From contig NZ_SMRT01000001.1 in assembly GCF_004354045.1 (NCBI RefSeq), positions 806,001-870,000 on the forward strand: a stretch of 64,000 nucleotides of DNA, in the 5' to 3' direction. Both the position numbers and the translations under genes were made by a program. Below, one piece after another: positions 35,647 to 45,798 of the stretch. This DNA comes from Paenibacillus piri (GTDB lineage: Bacteria; Bacillota; Bacilli; Paenibacillales; NBRC-103111). The first letter of the stretch is position 1, and every line of letters begins with the position of its first letter. The notes under the pieces are model-generated. The model saw only the letters and a list, made by a program, of their open reading frames with translations. It was not told where the DNA came from and made no database searches.

Positions 35647-36147
35647 CTACGGGATGGTGCGCCTCCATTCTTTTGCCGTTACCCATACTTTCAGATCCGT
35701 CTGAATCAGCAGCATCGTTTTCATACTGACGGTGTAATCCTTGTCCGAAATGGCATGATACGTTTTTTGCGAAAGCAGCCGTTGATAAATATGCGGGGAC
35801 TCGGCGACATAAGCGATCTTTTGTCCTTTCACTACGCTCAGATCGTTGCGTACGCGGCGTTCGATTTCCTGCTCGGTCACTTTGTCCAGCGGATTCAAGT
35901 CACCCGACTCGACAACAACTTCGATGCGGCTAATAATGCTTTGCTGGTTTTTGCTTTTTTTATACGTATCGTTATCTTGCATGAGCTTCTCGTTCTCGGC
36001 CTTCAGCTCTTTATTTTCGATAAGCACGATATTCAAATGATGGTGATAAATCGCGGTAAACACAGCGCAGCCGATGATGCTTCCGGCAATGAGCAGTCCG
36101 GTCGATTTCATCAATCCGGCAAACTGTTCAAAGGGGGGCACCTTCAA
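35647..36147 (-). CDS. ytrI: sporulation membrane protein YtrI
   Basis: 166 residues. One N-terminal membrane helix (STGLLIAGSIIGCAVFTAIY) is followed by a coiled-coil stretch (about 45-75, ENKELKAENEKLMQD) and a small C-terminal domain. In B. subtilis YtrI is made in the mother cell and helps engulfed-spore development. It overlaps the upstream ytrH gene by 4 nt, so the two are coupled. Confidence 0.85.
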   Translation of the reverse strand: MKVPPFEQFAGLMKSTGLLIAGSIIGCAVFTAIYHHHLNIVLIENKELKAENEKLMQDNDTYKKSKNQQSIISRIEVVVESGDLNPLDKVTEQEIERRVRNDLSVVKGQKIAYVAESPHIYQRLLSQKTYHAISDKDYTVSMKTMLLIQTDLKVWVTAKEWRRTIP

Positions 36148-36476
36148 CTGCCGTTACCTCCCTTGCAAATCCATTGGACCAGCGTCGTGCCCGTATGGGC
36201 TCCGATAAAGGCGAACACGATATATAAAATTTGTTTGATCGCGGGCGACATGTAGCCCTCCACCAGATTGCTCTCAATGACCCGGATCGGATCGATCGTT
36301 CCGCCAACGGCGGCGACCAGCGCCCATATTTTGATCTGCTCGGCAATCAGCAGCATTCTCGTTGTCGGCGGTTCCATGATGAATATGGCCGCAATTCCGC
36401 CCAGCAGCGTCCCTCCAAGCACAACACCGAAAGCAACAAAAAAATCGACCACACACTTGGTTAAAAAGCTTGCCAT
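36144..36476 (-). CDS. ytrH: sporulation protein YtrH
   Basis: 110 residues with three hydrophobic segments. The N-terminus FLTKCVVDFFVAFGVVLGG and the motif VGGTIDPIRVIES are characteristic of YtrH. The gene is divergent from dnaE, the same arrangement as in Bacillus. It is the first gene of the ytrHI unit; a possible sigma-E promoter lies just upstream. Confidence 0.9.
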   Translation of the reverse strand: MASFLTKCVVDFFVAFGVVLGGTLLGGIAAIFIMEPPTTRMLLIAEQIKIWALVAAVGGTIDPIRVIESNLVEGYMSPAIKQILYIVFAFIGAHTGTTLVQWICKGGNGS

Positions 36477-36530
36477 TGTCTCAACCGCCCCCGCCTTTCT
36501 CCGTTTTGCGCAAAAAGATGCCGCTTGTCT

Positions 36531-36558
36531 AATCTATGGTACAAGTGTTCGCATTATG
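36531..36558 (-). promoter_or_regulatory. candidate sigma-E promoter of ytrHI
   Basis: Read on the minus strand, CATAAT (36558-36553) is 14 nt from CATAGATT (36538-36531). That resembles the sigma-E pattern (ATA-type -35, CATACAnT -10). It is supported by the known mother-cell expression of ytrHI in B. subtilis. The match is partial. Confidence 0.4.
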
Positions 36559-36622
36559 ATAAAATAGGAAGAAATATTTTTTGTAGAATGGATTCGAGCG
36601 ACTTTCAAGGGAGGCGACGCGG

Positions 36623-39600
36623 GTGAGCGATTTCGTCCATCTTCATGTACATAGCGAATATAGTCTTCTGGACGGTGCCGCCCGTATCGACGATCTGGTG
36701 GAGCAGGCGGCCGGCCTTGGGATGAAAGCGTTGGCGTTGACCGACCACGGCGTTATGTACGGGGCCATTGCTTTTTACAAGGCGTGCAGGCGGCGCGGCA
36801 TCAAGCCGATTATCGGCTGCGAGGTTTACTATACGGCCGGCTCGCTGCATGATAAAGCAACGCGTCAGGAACAGCCGATTTATCATTTGATCCTGCTGGC
36901 CAAAAACGAAACCGGCTACCGGAACCTGATGAAGCTGTGTTCGATCGGGCATCTGGAGGGCTTTCATTACAAACCGCGGATCGATTCCGAGCGTCTGGCC
37001 GCTTATTCGGAGGGGCTTATTTGTACAAGCTCGTGTCTCGGCAGCGAGGTTTCCCAGCATCTGCTGCACGACCGTTACGAGGAAGCGAAGCTGGCGGCGC
37101 TCCGGTACCGCGGCATATTCGGGGACGACTTCTTTTTGGAGCTGCAGGACCACGGCTTGATGGAGCAAAAGAAAGTGATGCAGAGCATGATCAGGCTGAG
37201 CGGGGAAACCGGTATTCCGCTGATTGCGACGAACGATGTGCATTATGTGCGCGAGCCGGATCATGAGATGCAGGATATTTTGATCTGCATCGGCACGGGC
37301 AAGACGGTGGAGGATACGGACCGGCTTCGTTTCCATAACAGCCAGCTGTATTTGAAAAGCGACGAGGAGATGCAGCGTCTGTTTCCGCATGTGCCGCAGG
37401 CGCTCGAAAATACGCGGATCGTGGCGGAGCGCTGCGAGCTGGAGCTCGAATTCGGCCGCTCGATCCTGCCGCAATTCGAGCCGATTCCGGACCAGGCCGG
37501 GGCCGGGACGTATCTTGCCGAGCTGTGTCGGAACGGGTTGGAGGAGCGGTACGGGCATGCCGAGGCTTGGAACGACGGAACCTATCGCAAGGAGCTGGAG
37601 GAGAGGCTCGAATATGAGCTGTCGGTCATAGAACGGATGGGCTTCTCCGATTATTTCCTGATCGTATGGGATTTTATCCGCTTCGCTCATGAGCAGGGCA
37701 TCGCAACCGGACCTGGCCGCGGGTCGTCCGCGGGCAGCCTGGTGGCGTATGTGCTGAAAATTACGAATGTCGATCCGATCCGCTACCATCTGCTGTTCGA
37801 GCGGTTTCTCAATCCGGAACGGATTTCGATGCCGGATATCGATATCGATTTCAGCGATCTGCGCCGCGACGAAGTCATCGATTACGTTGTGGACAAATAC
37901 GGCCGCGACCGTGTGGCCCAAATTATTACGTTCGGCACGATGGCCGCCAAAGCGGCGGTTCGCGATGTCGGCAGGGTGCTGAACATGCCGTACGGCGAGG
38001 TGGACCGCGCCGCCAAGATGATTCCGCATCAGCTCGGCGTGACGTTGGCCGAAGCGATTGAGGCGAATCCCGATTTGAAGGGTTTGGCGGCGAAGCATCC
38101 GCAAACCGCCAGGCTGCTCGAGATGGCGATGAAGGTCGAAGGCATGCCGCGGCACGCGTCCACGCATGCGGCAGGCGTCGTTATCTCGCGCGAGCCGCTG
38201 ACGCAGTATGTGCCGCTGCAGGAAGGCAACGAGCAGACGGCGCTGACGCAATATTCGATGGAGCATCTGGAAGCGATCGGCTTGCTCAAGATGGACTTCC
38301 TCGGCTTGCGCACGCTGTCCATCATCGAGCGGACGCTGCAGTGGATTAAGGAGAAAACCGGTACGGAGGTCGATTTCAGCAAGCTGCCGATGAACGATCC
38401 GACCACCTACGCGCTGTTGAGCCGCGGCGATACGACGGGCGTCTTCCAGCTGGAATCGCCGGGCATGCGCCGGGTGCTGAAAGAATTGCGGCCTTCGGAA
38501 TTCGAGGATATTATATCGGTGAATGCGCTGTACCGTCCCGGGCCGATGGAATTTATTCCGCGTTATATCCAGTGCAAGCACGGCGAACTGGAGGTGGAGT
38601 ATCCGCATCCGGCGCTGGAGCCGATCCTCCGCGATACGTACGGCATCATCGTGTATCAGGAACAGATTATGCAGATCGCCTCGATCATGGCCGGCTTCAG
38701 CCTCGGCGAAGCGGATTTGCTGCGGCGCGCGGTCAGCAAGAAGAAGCGCGAGGTGCTGGATGAGGAGCGCGCGCATTTTGTGAAGGGCAGTCTGGCCCAA
38801 GGATTCAGCGAGCCGGAGGCGAACAAGGTATACGACATGATCGTGCGCTTCGCCGATTACGGCTTTCCGCGGGCGCATGCGACCGCTTACGGCGTGCTCG
38901 CCTTCCAGACCGCCTACTTGAAGGCGCATTATCCGGTTCAGTTCATGGCGTCGATGCTCACGGCCGTCATGGGCAGCCACAACAAGGTGGCTGAATATGT
39001 CGACGAATGCCGCCGCATGGGCATTGCCGTGCTGCCGCCCGACGTCAACGAGAGCGGCGTCGTGTTCGAGCCTGCGGCGATGCCGGAGCCGGCTGTTGGC
39101 GGCTCTATCGGCCTCGCAGGCACGGACCCGGGCGCGTCCGAGGCGGCGCAGCGCGCGAGCCTGGCGCGGTCTGCCGCGCCAACGGCCGGCGGCAGCGAGA
39201 CGCCTGCCGCTATGGCGTCTGCGCCGCAGACGCACGCCGAAGACGGCTCCGTCGCGGCAGTGACGCCGGCCGCAGACGCCGCGGCGGCTCAGCCCCGGAG
39301 CGGGGCGATCCGCTTCGGCCTCGCGGCGATCAAAAATGTCGGCACGCATGCGATCGAAGCGATCATGCGGGATCGTGCCGACGGTCCTTACACAAGCCTG
39401 CTCGACCTGTGCAGGCGGGTCGACCTGCGCGTATGCAACAAGCGCGTGCTCGAATCGCTCATCCAGGGCGGCGCGACCGATTCGCTGCCGGGGCATCGCG
39501 CGCAGCAGCTGGCGATGCTGGAGGAGTCGATCGAGGCCGCCGTCAAATGGCGCAAGGAGCGCGACGATCTGCAGCTGCATCTGTTCGGCTTCGTCGAGGA

Positions 39601-40549
39601 TGTCAACTGGGAGGTCGAATATCCCGACATCCGGCCGTTCACGATGACGCAGCAGCTGGAGCTTGAGCGGGAGCTGCTCGGGCTGTTTATCTCGGGCAGC
39701 CCGCTCGACGATTACGAAGCGGCGCTGCGGGCGATTGATACGGACCCGCTGCACCAGCTGCAGGAGCTTCCGGATCATAGCGAGGTGATCGTCGCCGGCT
39801 TGGTGCTGGCCAGCAAGACGATTGTCACGAAGAAGGGTCAGCCGATGGCGTTCATGGAGCTGGAAGACCGCGTGGCCAAGGTGGAGGTGGTGCTGTTTCC
39901 GGAAGCCTGGAAGCAGTTCGCGCCGCTCGTCCAGAAGGGCAATCCGGTCTTGGTCAGAGCGAAGCTGCAGCATGGCGACGAGGATGTGAAGCTGCTCGCC
40001 GATCAGTTGGTCTCGCTGGGCGATCCGCAGCTGCAGCTGAAGGCTGCGCGCCGGCCCGCGGCCGGCCGCGCCGCTGCACGAACGGGCGGCGAGCGTATAG
40101 CTCCGGCCGGCGGCGCTCGCGCGGGCAGCGACCGCCCGCAGCCGCGTCCGGGCCCGTCCGGCCCGCAGCGACCGCCGCAGGCGATGGACGCACCGCGCAC
40201 GGCCGCTTCCGGAGCTGCTGCGGGCGGCCATGCCGCGCGTTCTGAGCAGCCTGCGACAGCGCAGCAGCAGCGGCCTTCCGCGTCCGGCCCGTCAGGCGGC
40301 GCAGGACAGCCCGCACAGCGTATGCAGCGGGTGTACGTCAAAATTTCCGCAGACTACGAGCAGCCGCATGTGCTGACGGGACTGAAGCGGCTGCTGATCG
40401 AGCATACCGGGTCGCTGCCCGTTATTTTATATTACGAGAAAAGTCAAAAAACGCTGAGCTTAAGCGACCAATATACCGTCAAGCCGTCTCCGAAGCTGTT
40501 TCAGGCGATCGAACAGCTGCTTGGCAAAGAAAGTGTAAAAGTGAAATAA
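36623..40549 (+). CDS. dnaE: DNA polymerase III alpha subunit DnaE, with long low-complexity insertions
   Basis: 1308 residues, longer than the usual 1110-1180. The PHP domain opens the protein (HLHVHSEYSLLDG). The polymerase site has GPGRGSSAGS and PDIDIDFSD (catalytic aspartates); an OB fold and tail follow. Two Ala/Pro/Gly-rich segments are extra: about residues 815-893, between VNESGVVFEP and IRFGLAAIKNVG, and about 1142-1235 before the C-terminal domain. They are very GC-rich and probably disordered. GTG 36623 has GGGAGGCG upstream. It copies DNA at the fork together with PolC and the clamp. Confidence 0.95.
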   Translation: MSDFVHLHVHSEYSLLDGAARIDDLVEQAAGLGMKALALTDHGVMYGAIAFYKACRRRGIKPIIGCEVYYTAGSLHDKATRQEQPIYHLILLAKNETGYRNLMKLCSIGHLEGFHYKPRIDSERLAAYSEGLICTSSCLGSEVSQHLLHDRYEEAKLAALRYRGIFGDDFFLELQDHGLMEQKKVMQSMIRLSGETGIPLIATNDVHYVREPDHEMQDILICIGTGKTVEDTDRLRFHNSQLYLKSDEEMQRLFPHVPQALENTRIVAERCELELEFGRSILPQFEPIPDQAGAGTYLAELCRNGLEERYGHAEAWNDGTYRKELEERLEYELSVIERMGFSDYFLIVWDFIRFAHEQGIATGPGRGSSAGSLVAYVLKITNVDPIRYHLLFERFLNPERISMPDIDIDFSDLRRDEVIDYVVDKYGRDRVAQIITFGTMAAKAAVRDVGRVLNMPYGEVDRAAKMIPHQLGVTLAEAIEANPDLKGLAAKHPQTARLLEMAMKVEGMPRHASTHAAGVVISREPLTQYVPLQEGNEQTALTQYSMEHLEAIGLLKMDFLGLRTLSIIERTLQWIKEKTGTEVDFSKLPMNDPTTYALLSRGDTTGVFQLESPGMRRVLKELRPSEFEDIISVNALYRPGPMEFIPRYIQCKHGELEVEYPHPALEPILRDTYGIIVYQEQIMQIASIMAGFSLGEADLLRRAVSKKKREVLDEERAHFVKGSLAQGFSEPEANKVYDMIVRFADYGFPRAHATAYGVLAFQTAYLKAHYPVQFMASMLTAVMGSHNKVAEYVDECRRMGIAVLPPDVNESGVVFEPAAMPEPAVGGSIGLAGTDPGASEAAQRASLARSAAPTAGGSETPAAMASAPQTHAEDGSVAAVTPAADAAAAQPRSGAIRFGLAAIKNVGTHAIEAIMRDRADGPYTSLLDLCRRVDLRVCNKRVLESLIQGGATDSLPGHRAQQLAMLEESIEAAVKWRKERDDLQLHLFGFVEDVNWEVEYPDIRPFTMTQQLELERELLGLFISGSPLDDYEAALRAIDTDPLHQLQELPDHSEVIVAGLVLASKTIVTKKGQPMAFMELEDRVAKVEVVLFPEAWKQFAPLVQKGNPVLVRAKLQHGDEDVKLLADQLVSLGDPQLQLKAARRPAAGRAAARTGGERIAPAGGARAGSDRPQPRPGPSGPQRPPQAMDAPRTAASGAAAGGHAARSEQPATAQQQRPSASGPSGGAGQPAQRMQRVYVKISADYEQPHVLTGLKRLLIEHTGSLPVILYYEKSQKTLSLSDQYTVKPSPKLFQAIEQLLGKESVKVK

Positions 40550-40634
40550 ATATGCTCTAAATACCGCCCCCTCCGCATACATTTAGTAACCCGGGCCGTC
40601 ATATTACCGAGTTATGGAGGAGGAGTTTGGCTGC

Positions 40635-41144
40635 ATGTCCCATCAACACATAGTGGAATGCCTGGAAAGACGGGGGGTCACCGTTGACCGGATCGCCGAT
40701 ATCGTTTACAAGCTGCAGTTTCCGTACAATCCTCAACTGAAGAAGGAAGCATGCATGGACAGCGTATTGGCCGTATTGAAAAAGCGCGAGGTACAATATA
40801 CGCTTTATACCGGCATCGCTCTGGACGAGCTGGCCGAGAGCAAGCTGCTGCCCGAGCCGCTTCAGGCGATTATGGAACGCGACGAGTCGTTGTTTGGCGT
40901 TGATGAGACGCTGGCTCTCGGCATCGTGCATGTTTACGGCATGATCGGCTTGACAAGCTTCGGCTATTTGGATAAGGAAAAGCTCGGCATTATCCGCGAA
41001 TTGAACGATCACCCAAGCCGCATCCACGTTTTTTTGGATGATTTGGTCGCGGGTCTTGCCGCTGCCGCTTCCGCGCGCATCGCCCACCGGCACCAGGATG
41101 AAGCGGATCGGAAGCCGGCCGACGCCTCAGGCGATACGGCTTAA
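40635..41144 (+). CDS. phosphatidylglycerophosphatase A-like protein (YutG family)
   Basis: 169 residues. LGIVHVYGMIGLTSFGYLDKE and HPSRIHVFLDDLVAGLAAAA are family hallmarks of the Firmicute PgpA/YutG group, which would remove phosphate from phosphatidylglycerophosphate. It lacks the clear membrane helices of E. coli PgpA, as Bacillus homologues do. AGGAGGAG 9 nt before ATG 40635 fixes the start, rather than ATG 40614 which overlaps the ribosome site. A short polar tail (RKPADASGDTA) ends it. Confidence 0.8.
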   Translation: MSHQHIVECLERRGVTVDRIADIVYKLQFPYNPQLKKEACMDSVLAVLKKREVQYTLYTGIALDELAESKLLPEPLQAIMERDESLFGVDETLALGIVHVYGMIGLTSFGYLDKEKLGIIRELNDHPSRIHVFLDDLVAGLAAAASARIAHRHQDEADRKPADASGDTA

Positions 41145-41314
41145 CGGCGTTGCAGGGCGCGAAATCGCGCCGGCTTCGACGTACGGATCGGTCTCCGCAT
41201 GTCAGGACAGCTTACATGCACGCTCGTCATATCGTTATCCGGTTGAGTCCATTCTTGCGGGAAAAAGAGAAGATATGATATCATTAGTGCATTATGTTCA
41301 GGAGGTCTTTTTTC

Positions 41315-41506
41315 ATGTGGACCGTTATTTATATAGCTCCGACAGCGAAGATCGCTGACAGAATTAAGACGAAACTGACGGAAGAGGGCTTTCTTGTCCA
41401 GGTGCGGGCCATTAATATGACGAAAAACCAGTTTGAAATTGTAGTTCCTGAAGGTGAACTGGAAGAAGTTCAAGATGTGCTGAACTCCATTTTGCATAGA
41501 TCATAG
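41315..41506 (+). CDS. small conserved protein upstream of accD, unknown
   Basis: 63 residues. MWTVIYIAPTAKIADRIKTKL, then EEGFLVQVRAINM, then FEIVVPEGELEEVQDVLN: alternating beta/alpha elements of a ferredoxin-like mini-domain, like DUF2007/ACT-type modules. Homologues in Bacillales are sometimes mislabelled glutamate decarboxylase; nothing here supports that. CAGGAGG lies 8-9 nt before ATG 41315. It is 49 nt before accD and may share its transcript. Confidence 0.75.
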   Translation: MWTVIYIAPTAKIADRIKTKLTEEGFLVQVRAINMTKNQFEIVVPEGELEEVQDVLNSILHRS

Positions 41507-41555
41507 ACCGAAGATGGACCGCATTTGAACATCAACCGCAAACGAGGTGCAGATC

Positions 41556-42479
41556 GTGCAATTTAAAGACTTATTTCAAAAGAAGAGAAAATACGCCACT
41601 ATTCCAGGCGCGGACCGGCCGGTTCAGCGAGCTGCAGACGGCGAGGAAGTCGTTGTCGAGGACAAGCCGCGGCGGGAAATTCCCGAAGGCTTAATGAATA
41701 AATGTCCGAAGTGCGGAACGATTCAGTTTACGAAGGAATTGGACAAAAACCTCAAGGTATGTACCGCTTGCGGTTATCATTTCAAATTAAGTGCGGTCGA
41801 GCGCATTCAGATGATGATGGATGAGGGCCGTTTTTTTGAGTATGACAGCGAAATGGTATCGGAGGACCCGCTCGAATTTCCGGACTATGTGAACAAATAT
41901 CGCAAAGCTGTGGAATCGACGGGGATGAACGACGCTGTAATTACCGGGGAAGGCACCATTGGCGGCTTTCCGGTTGTCGTAGCGGTAATGAGCTTTGACT
42001 TCATGGGCGGATCGCTCGGTTCCGTTGTCGGCGAGAAGGTGACGACGGCGATCGAGCATGCGATGCAAAAAAACTACCCGCTGATCGTATTTTCCACTTC
42101 GGGCGGCGCCCGTATGCAGGAAAGTATATTGAGTCTGATGCAAATGGCGAAAACAAGCGCCGCTATCGCCAAGCTGAACGAGCAGGGCGGTTTGTTTATT
42201 TCTGTGATCACGGATCCGACCTTCGGCGGCGTCACGGCCAGCTATGCCATGCTGGGCGATTATATTATCGCCGAGCCGGGAGCGGCCTTCGGATTCACCG
42301 GACGGCGCGTCATTGAACAGACGATCCGCCAGAAGCTGCCGGACAACTTCCAGACAGCGGAGTTTAACCTGAAGCATGGACAGGTCGATATGGTCGTGCT
42401 GCGCAAGGAAATGAAGAGCACGCTGATCCGACTGCTGGATTTGCATGTAGTGAAAGGGGATATGGCTAATGGCGGGTGA
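41556..42479 (+). CDS. accD: acetyl-CoA carboxylase carboxyltransferase subunit beta
   Basis: 307 residues. A zinc ribbon with C50, C53, C69 and C72 (CPKCG, CTACG) precedes the crotonase-like carboxyltransferase domain (SGGARMQESILSLMQ, GGVTASYAMLGD, FTGRRVIEQTI). With AccA it transfers carboxyl from carboxybiotin to acetyl-CoA to make malonyl-CoA for fatty acids. GTG 41556 is 8 nt after GAGG; GTG 41547 overlaps the ribosome site. Overlaps accA by 11 nt. Confidence 0.96.
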   Translation: MQFKDLFQKKRKYATIPGADRPVQRAADGEEVVVEDKPRREIPEGLMNKCPKCGTIQFTKELDKNLKVCTACGYHFKLSAVERIQMMMDEGRFFEYDSEMVSEDPLEFPDYVNKYRKAVESTGMNDAVITGEGTIGGFPVVVAVMSFDFMGGSLGSVVGEKVTTAIEHAMQKNYPLIVFSTSGGARMQESILSLMQMAKTSAAIAKLNEQGGLFISVITDPTFGGVTASYAMLGDYIIAEPGAAFGFTGRRVIEQTIRQKLPDNFQTAEFNLKHGQVDMVVLRKEMKSTLIRLLDLHVVKGDMANGG

Positions 42480-43449
42480 GTTGCCCTTTGAGCAGCCGCT
42501 TCTTGAGCTGAAGGCAAAAATTGAAGAGCTTCGCAAGTTCGGCTCGGAAAAACAGATCGATTTCACGGATGAAATCGCCCGGCTGGAGCAGCGTTACGAG
42601 CAGCTCGCAGCCGAATTATACAGCAATATGTCGACAGCCGAAAAAATGCAGCTGGCGCGTCATCCGCAGCGTCCGACTACGATGGACTACATACAGCTTA
42701 TTTTTACGGACTTTTTGGAGCTTCATGGGGACCGGCTGTATGGAGACGACTTGGCGATAGTAGGCGGCTTGGCCCGGCTGAACGGAATTCCCGTAACGGT
42801 CGTCGGCCATCAGAAAGGCAAGGATACGAAGGACAACATCGCGCGTCACTTCGGGATGCCGCATCCTGACGGGCTGCGCAAAGGCTTGCGGCTTATGAAG
42901 CAGGCCGACAAGTTCAAACGTCCGATTATTACGTTTATCGATACGCCCGGAGCTTATCCGGGCAGCGCAGCCGAGGAACGCGGACAAGGCGAAGCGATTG
43001 CCAGAAACTTAATGGAAATGGCCTCTTTCGGAGTGCCGATTCTTTGCGTTGTTATCGGAGAAGGCGGCAGCGGCGGCGCGCTTGCACTGGGCGTCGGCAA
43101 CCGCGTCTTCATGCTGGAAAACGCCATCTATTCGGTAAGTACGCCGGAGGCGGCATCGTCGATCCTGTATAAAGACGCTTCGAGATCCGGAGAAGCGGCG
43201 GCGGCGATGAAAATTACCGCGGATCATATTATGAGTCTCGGCGTGATTGACGAGATCATTCAAGAGCCGCGCGGCGGAGCTCACCGCGATGTTCAAGCTT
43301 TGGCCGCGTCGATTAAGGAAACCTTAACAAAGCATTTGCAGGAATTAATGGCGCTATCGGAGAAAGAACTAGTAGAAGACCGTTATAAAAAATTCCGCCA
43401 AATCGGAAGATTTACTTACATTCAGGAGGGTCATCACAATCATGCGTAA
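42469..43449 (+). CDS. accA: acetyl-CoA carboxylase carboxyltransferase subunit alpha
   Basis: 326 residues, full length. A coiled N-terminal segment ([16 protein letters not shown]) precedes the carboxyltransferase domain ([33 protein letters not shown]). It begins inside the 3' end of accD and its own end overlaps pyk by 8 nt, a tightly coupled accD-accA-pyk string. In Bacillus subtilis pfkA stands between accA and pyk; it is absent here. Confidence 0.96.
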   Translation: MAGELPFEQPLLELKAKIEELRKFGSEKQIDFTDEIARLEQRYEQLAAELYSNMSTAEKMQLARHPQRPTTMDYIQLIFTDFLELHGDRLYGDDLAIVGGLARLNGIPVTVVGHQKGKDTKDNIARHFGMPHPDGLRKGLRLMKQADKFKRPIITFIDTPGAYPGSAAEERGQGEAIARNLMEMASFGVPILCVVIGEGGSGGALALGVGNRVFMLENAIYSVSTPEAASSILYKDASRSGEAAAAMKITADHIMSLGVIDEIIQEPRGGAHRDVQALAASIKETLTKHLQELMALSEKELVEDRYKKFRQIGRFTYIQEGHHNHA

Positions 43450-45199
43450 AACGAAAATTGTATGTACGATCGGTCCGGTCAGCGAATCGCTCGAGATGTT
43501 CAAGAAACTGATCAACGCAGGTATGAACGTAGCCAGATTGAACTTCTCGCACGGCGATTTCGAAGAGCACGGCAACCGGATCAAAAATGCGCGCCAAGCC
43601 GCTCAAGAGCTGAATAAAGTGGTCGCCATTCTGCTTGACACAAAAGGTCCCGAAATTCGGACAGGCAAGCTGAAGGACGACCAGAAGGTCGAGCTCGTTC
43701 AGGACGGCTTCATCACCCTGACGACCGAAGATATTGTCGGCGACGCCAATCGTGTCCATATCACCTACAAAGATTTGCCGAAGGATGTGCAGATCGGTTC
43801 GACCATTTTGATTGACGACGGCTTGATCGGCCTGGAAGTCGTCGACTTGACCAGTACGGACATCAAATGCCGCATCGTGAACGGCGGATTGCTGGGCGGC
43901 AAGAAAGGCGTCAACGTTCCGGGGGTTAAAATCAACCTGCCGGGCATCACTGAAAAGGACGCCAACGATATCATTTTCGGAATCGAGCAGGGAGTCGACT
44001 TCATCGCTGCTTCATTCGTGCGCAAAGCGAGCGACGTCATCGAAATCCGCGAAATTTTGGAGCGCCATAATGCAAAGCATATCCAAATCATTTCGAAAAT
44101 CGAAAACCAGGAGGGCGTCGAGAATTTGGATGAAATTCTTGAGGTGTCCGACGGTTTGATGGTCGCGCGCGGCGACCTTGGCGTGGAAATTCCTGCCGAA
44201 GATGTGCCGATCGTGCAAAAAGCGATGATCAAAAAATGTAATCAGGCCGGAAAACCGGTTATTACAGCAACGATGATGCTGGATTCGATGCAGCGCAACC
44301 CGCGTCCGACCCGTGCCGAGGCGAGCGACGTGGCGAATGCGATTTTCGACGGAACCGATGCGGTGATGCTTTCGGGCGAAACGGCCGCAGGTAAATACCC
44401 GATCGAATCCGTGCTGACGATGGCGAAAATTTCCGAGCGCGCGGAAACGGCGTTGGAGCATCGTGAAATTTTCATCCGTCAAAGCAATGCGCAGCAAAAA
44501 ACGGTAACCGAAGCGATCAGCCAGGCGGTTGCCAATTCGGCGCTCGATCTGGAAGCGAAAGCGATCTTGACCGCTACCGAGAGCGGCTATACGGCCCGCA
44601 TGGTTTCCAAATACCGTCCGAAAGCGCCGATCATCGCCTATACGCCGATCGATCATGTGCTGCGCCGCCTATCGTTGGTATGGGGCGTTATCCCGATCAA
44701 GGGCGAAGACTGCAAAACGACGGACGAGCTGTTCGAGCATGCGGTTGACGGCAGCGTAAAAGCAGGCCTCGTCAGCTTGGGCGATACCGTTGTAATTACG
44801 GCCGGTGTGCCTGTAGGCCGCTCCGGAACGACGAATTTGATCAAGGTTCATCAGATCGGCGAAATGATTGCCAAAGGCCAAGGCATCGGAACGCAAATTG
44901 CCACAGGCACAGCGGTCATTGCCCGTACTGCCGAGGAAGCCAATGTGAAGGCGGTAGAAGGCTGCATTCTCGTCACGCTTACAACGGACAAGGAGTACAT
45001 GTCCGCGATTGAGAAAGCGTCCGCTATCATTACGGAAACCGGCGGCATTACTTCCCACGCGGCGGTTGTCGGGATCAGTCTGGGCAAGCCCGTGATCGTC
45101 GGCGTTGAAAACGCGCTGGAGCTGATCAAGGATGGCACGGACGTATCGATTTATCCGGAGGTCGGCGTCATTTATTCCGGCAACGCCCGTGTTCTGTAA
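43442..45199 (+). CDS. pyk: pyruvate kinase with C-terminal PEP-utiliser domain
   Basis: 585 residues, the long Bacillus-type form. The barrel has [11 protein letters not shown] at the start, [26 protein letters not shown] and [10 protein letters not shown] with the catalytic and metal-binding residues. The extra C-terminal domain (about 475-585) has [19 protein letters not shown], a PEP-synthase-like phosphohistidine motif with TSHAA. It makes pyruvate and ATP from PEP and ADP. The start ATG overlaps the accA stop, with AGGAGGG upstream. Confidence 0.97.
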   Translation: MRKTKIVCTIGPVSESLEMFKKLINAGMNVARLNFSHGDFEEHGNRIKNARQAAQELNKVVAILLDTKGPEIRTGKLKDDQKVELVQDGFITLTTEDIVGDANRVHITYKDLPKDVQIGSTILIDDGLIGLEVVDLTSTDIKCRIVNGGLLGGKKGVNVPGVKINLPGITEKDANDIIFGIEQGVDFIAASFVRKASDVIEIREILERHNAKHIQIISKIENQEGVENLDEILEVSDGLMVARGDLGVEIPAEDVPIVQKAMIKKCNQAGKPVITATMMLDSMQRNPRPTRAEASDVANAIFDGTDAVMLSGETAAGKYPIESVLTMAKISERAETALEHREIFIRQSNAQQKTVTEAISQAVANSALDLEAKAILTATESGYTARMVSKYRPKAPIIAYTPIDHVLRRLSLVWGVIPIKGEDCKTTDELFEHAVDGSVKAGLVSLGDTVVITAGVPVGRSGTTNLIKVHQIGEMIAKGQGIGTQIATGTAVIARTAEEANVKAVEGCILVTLTTDKEYMSAIEKASAIITETGGITSHAAVVGISLGKPVIVGVENALELIKDGTDVSIYPEVGVIYSGNARVL

Positions 45200-45236
45200 T
45201 CGCGACTATTTTTAAACAACTAAACCATGTCTTGCC

Positions 45237-45280
45237 AAGAGTGAAGTCGAGTTTTGTACATCGGTTTCACTCTTTTTTTC
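45237..45280 (+). terminator. terminator after pyk
   Basis: AAGAGTGAA (45237-45245) pairs with TTCACTCTT (45266-45274), followed by TTTTT. Confidence 0.85.
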
Positions 45281-45351
45281 GCAAATGGGTCATACTAGCT
45301 CATATTACATTGCATATAGTGCGACAGCCTGTACTGCAGAAGGAGGTTCCG

Positions 45352-45798
45352 ATGTCTCCATCCCCATGGTTCGAGCATACGATAAGGGTCCGTTATCAGG
45401 AGACGGACCGGATGGGTGTCGTGTATCATACGAATTATTTGAACTGGTTTGAAATCGGCCGAACCGAGCTGATCCGCAGCCTCGGCATGCCCTATAGCCG
45501 GATTGAGGAAGACGGTCTGCTGCTGCCCCTGATCGATGCGCATATGCAGTTCAAGCTTCCGGCCAAATATGACGATCTGATCTCGATCCGCACAAGAATG
45601 GAGCAATTTACGCATGTCCGGCTTCATTTTGAGTCGGAAATACGTCGGGATGGCGAACTGCTGGTGAGCGGCAGCACGAAGCATGTGTGGGTCAACCGGG
45701 ATTGGAAGCCGGCACGTATCGATAAAAAAGCGCCCGAGCTGTATGCGCTGCTTCTGAAGCAGTTTGAAAATGAAAACCCGGAGAACTATATAAGTTAA
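45352..45798 (+). CDS. acyl-CoA thioesterase, YbgC/4HBT hotdog family
   Basis: 148 residues. VRYQETDRMGVVYHTNYLNW holds the 4HBT active site with D19, and FEIGRTELIR follows. It hydrolyses acyl-CoA thioesters in the cytosol. AAGGAGG is 5-6 nt before ATG 45352; the frame extends back to 45232 without a ribosome site and through the pyk terminator. It is a single gene between the pyk terminator and the ppk promoter region. Confidence 0.88.
   Translation: MSPSPWFEHTIRVRYQETDRMGVVYHTNYLNWFEIGRTELIRSLGMPYSRIEEDGLLLPLIDAHMQFKLPAKYDDLISIRTRMEQFTHVRLHFESEIRRDGELLVSGSTKHVWVNRDWKPARIDKKAPELYALLLKQFENENPENYIS

Noticed and set aside
36605..40231. 1208-codon open frame antisense to dnaE
   Set aside because: It mirrors dnaE codon use in GC-rich sequence; it has no recognisable domain, and dnaE motifs are unambiguous on the other strand.
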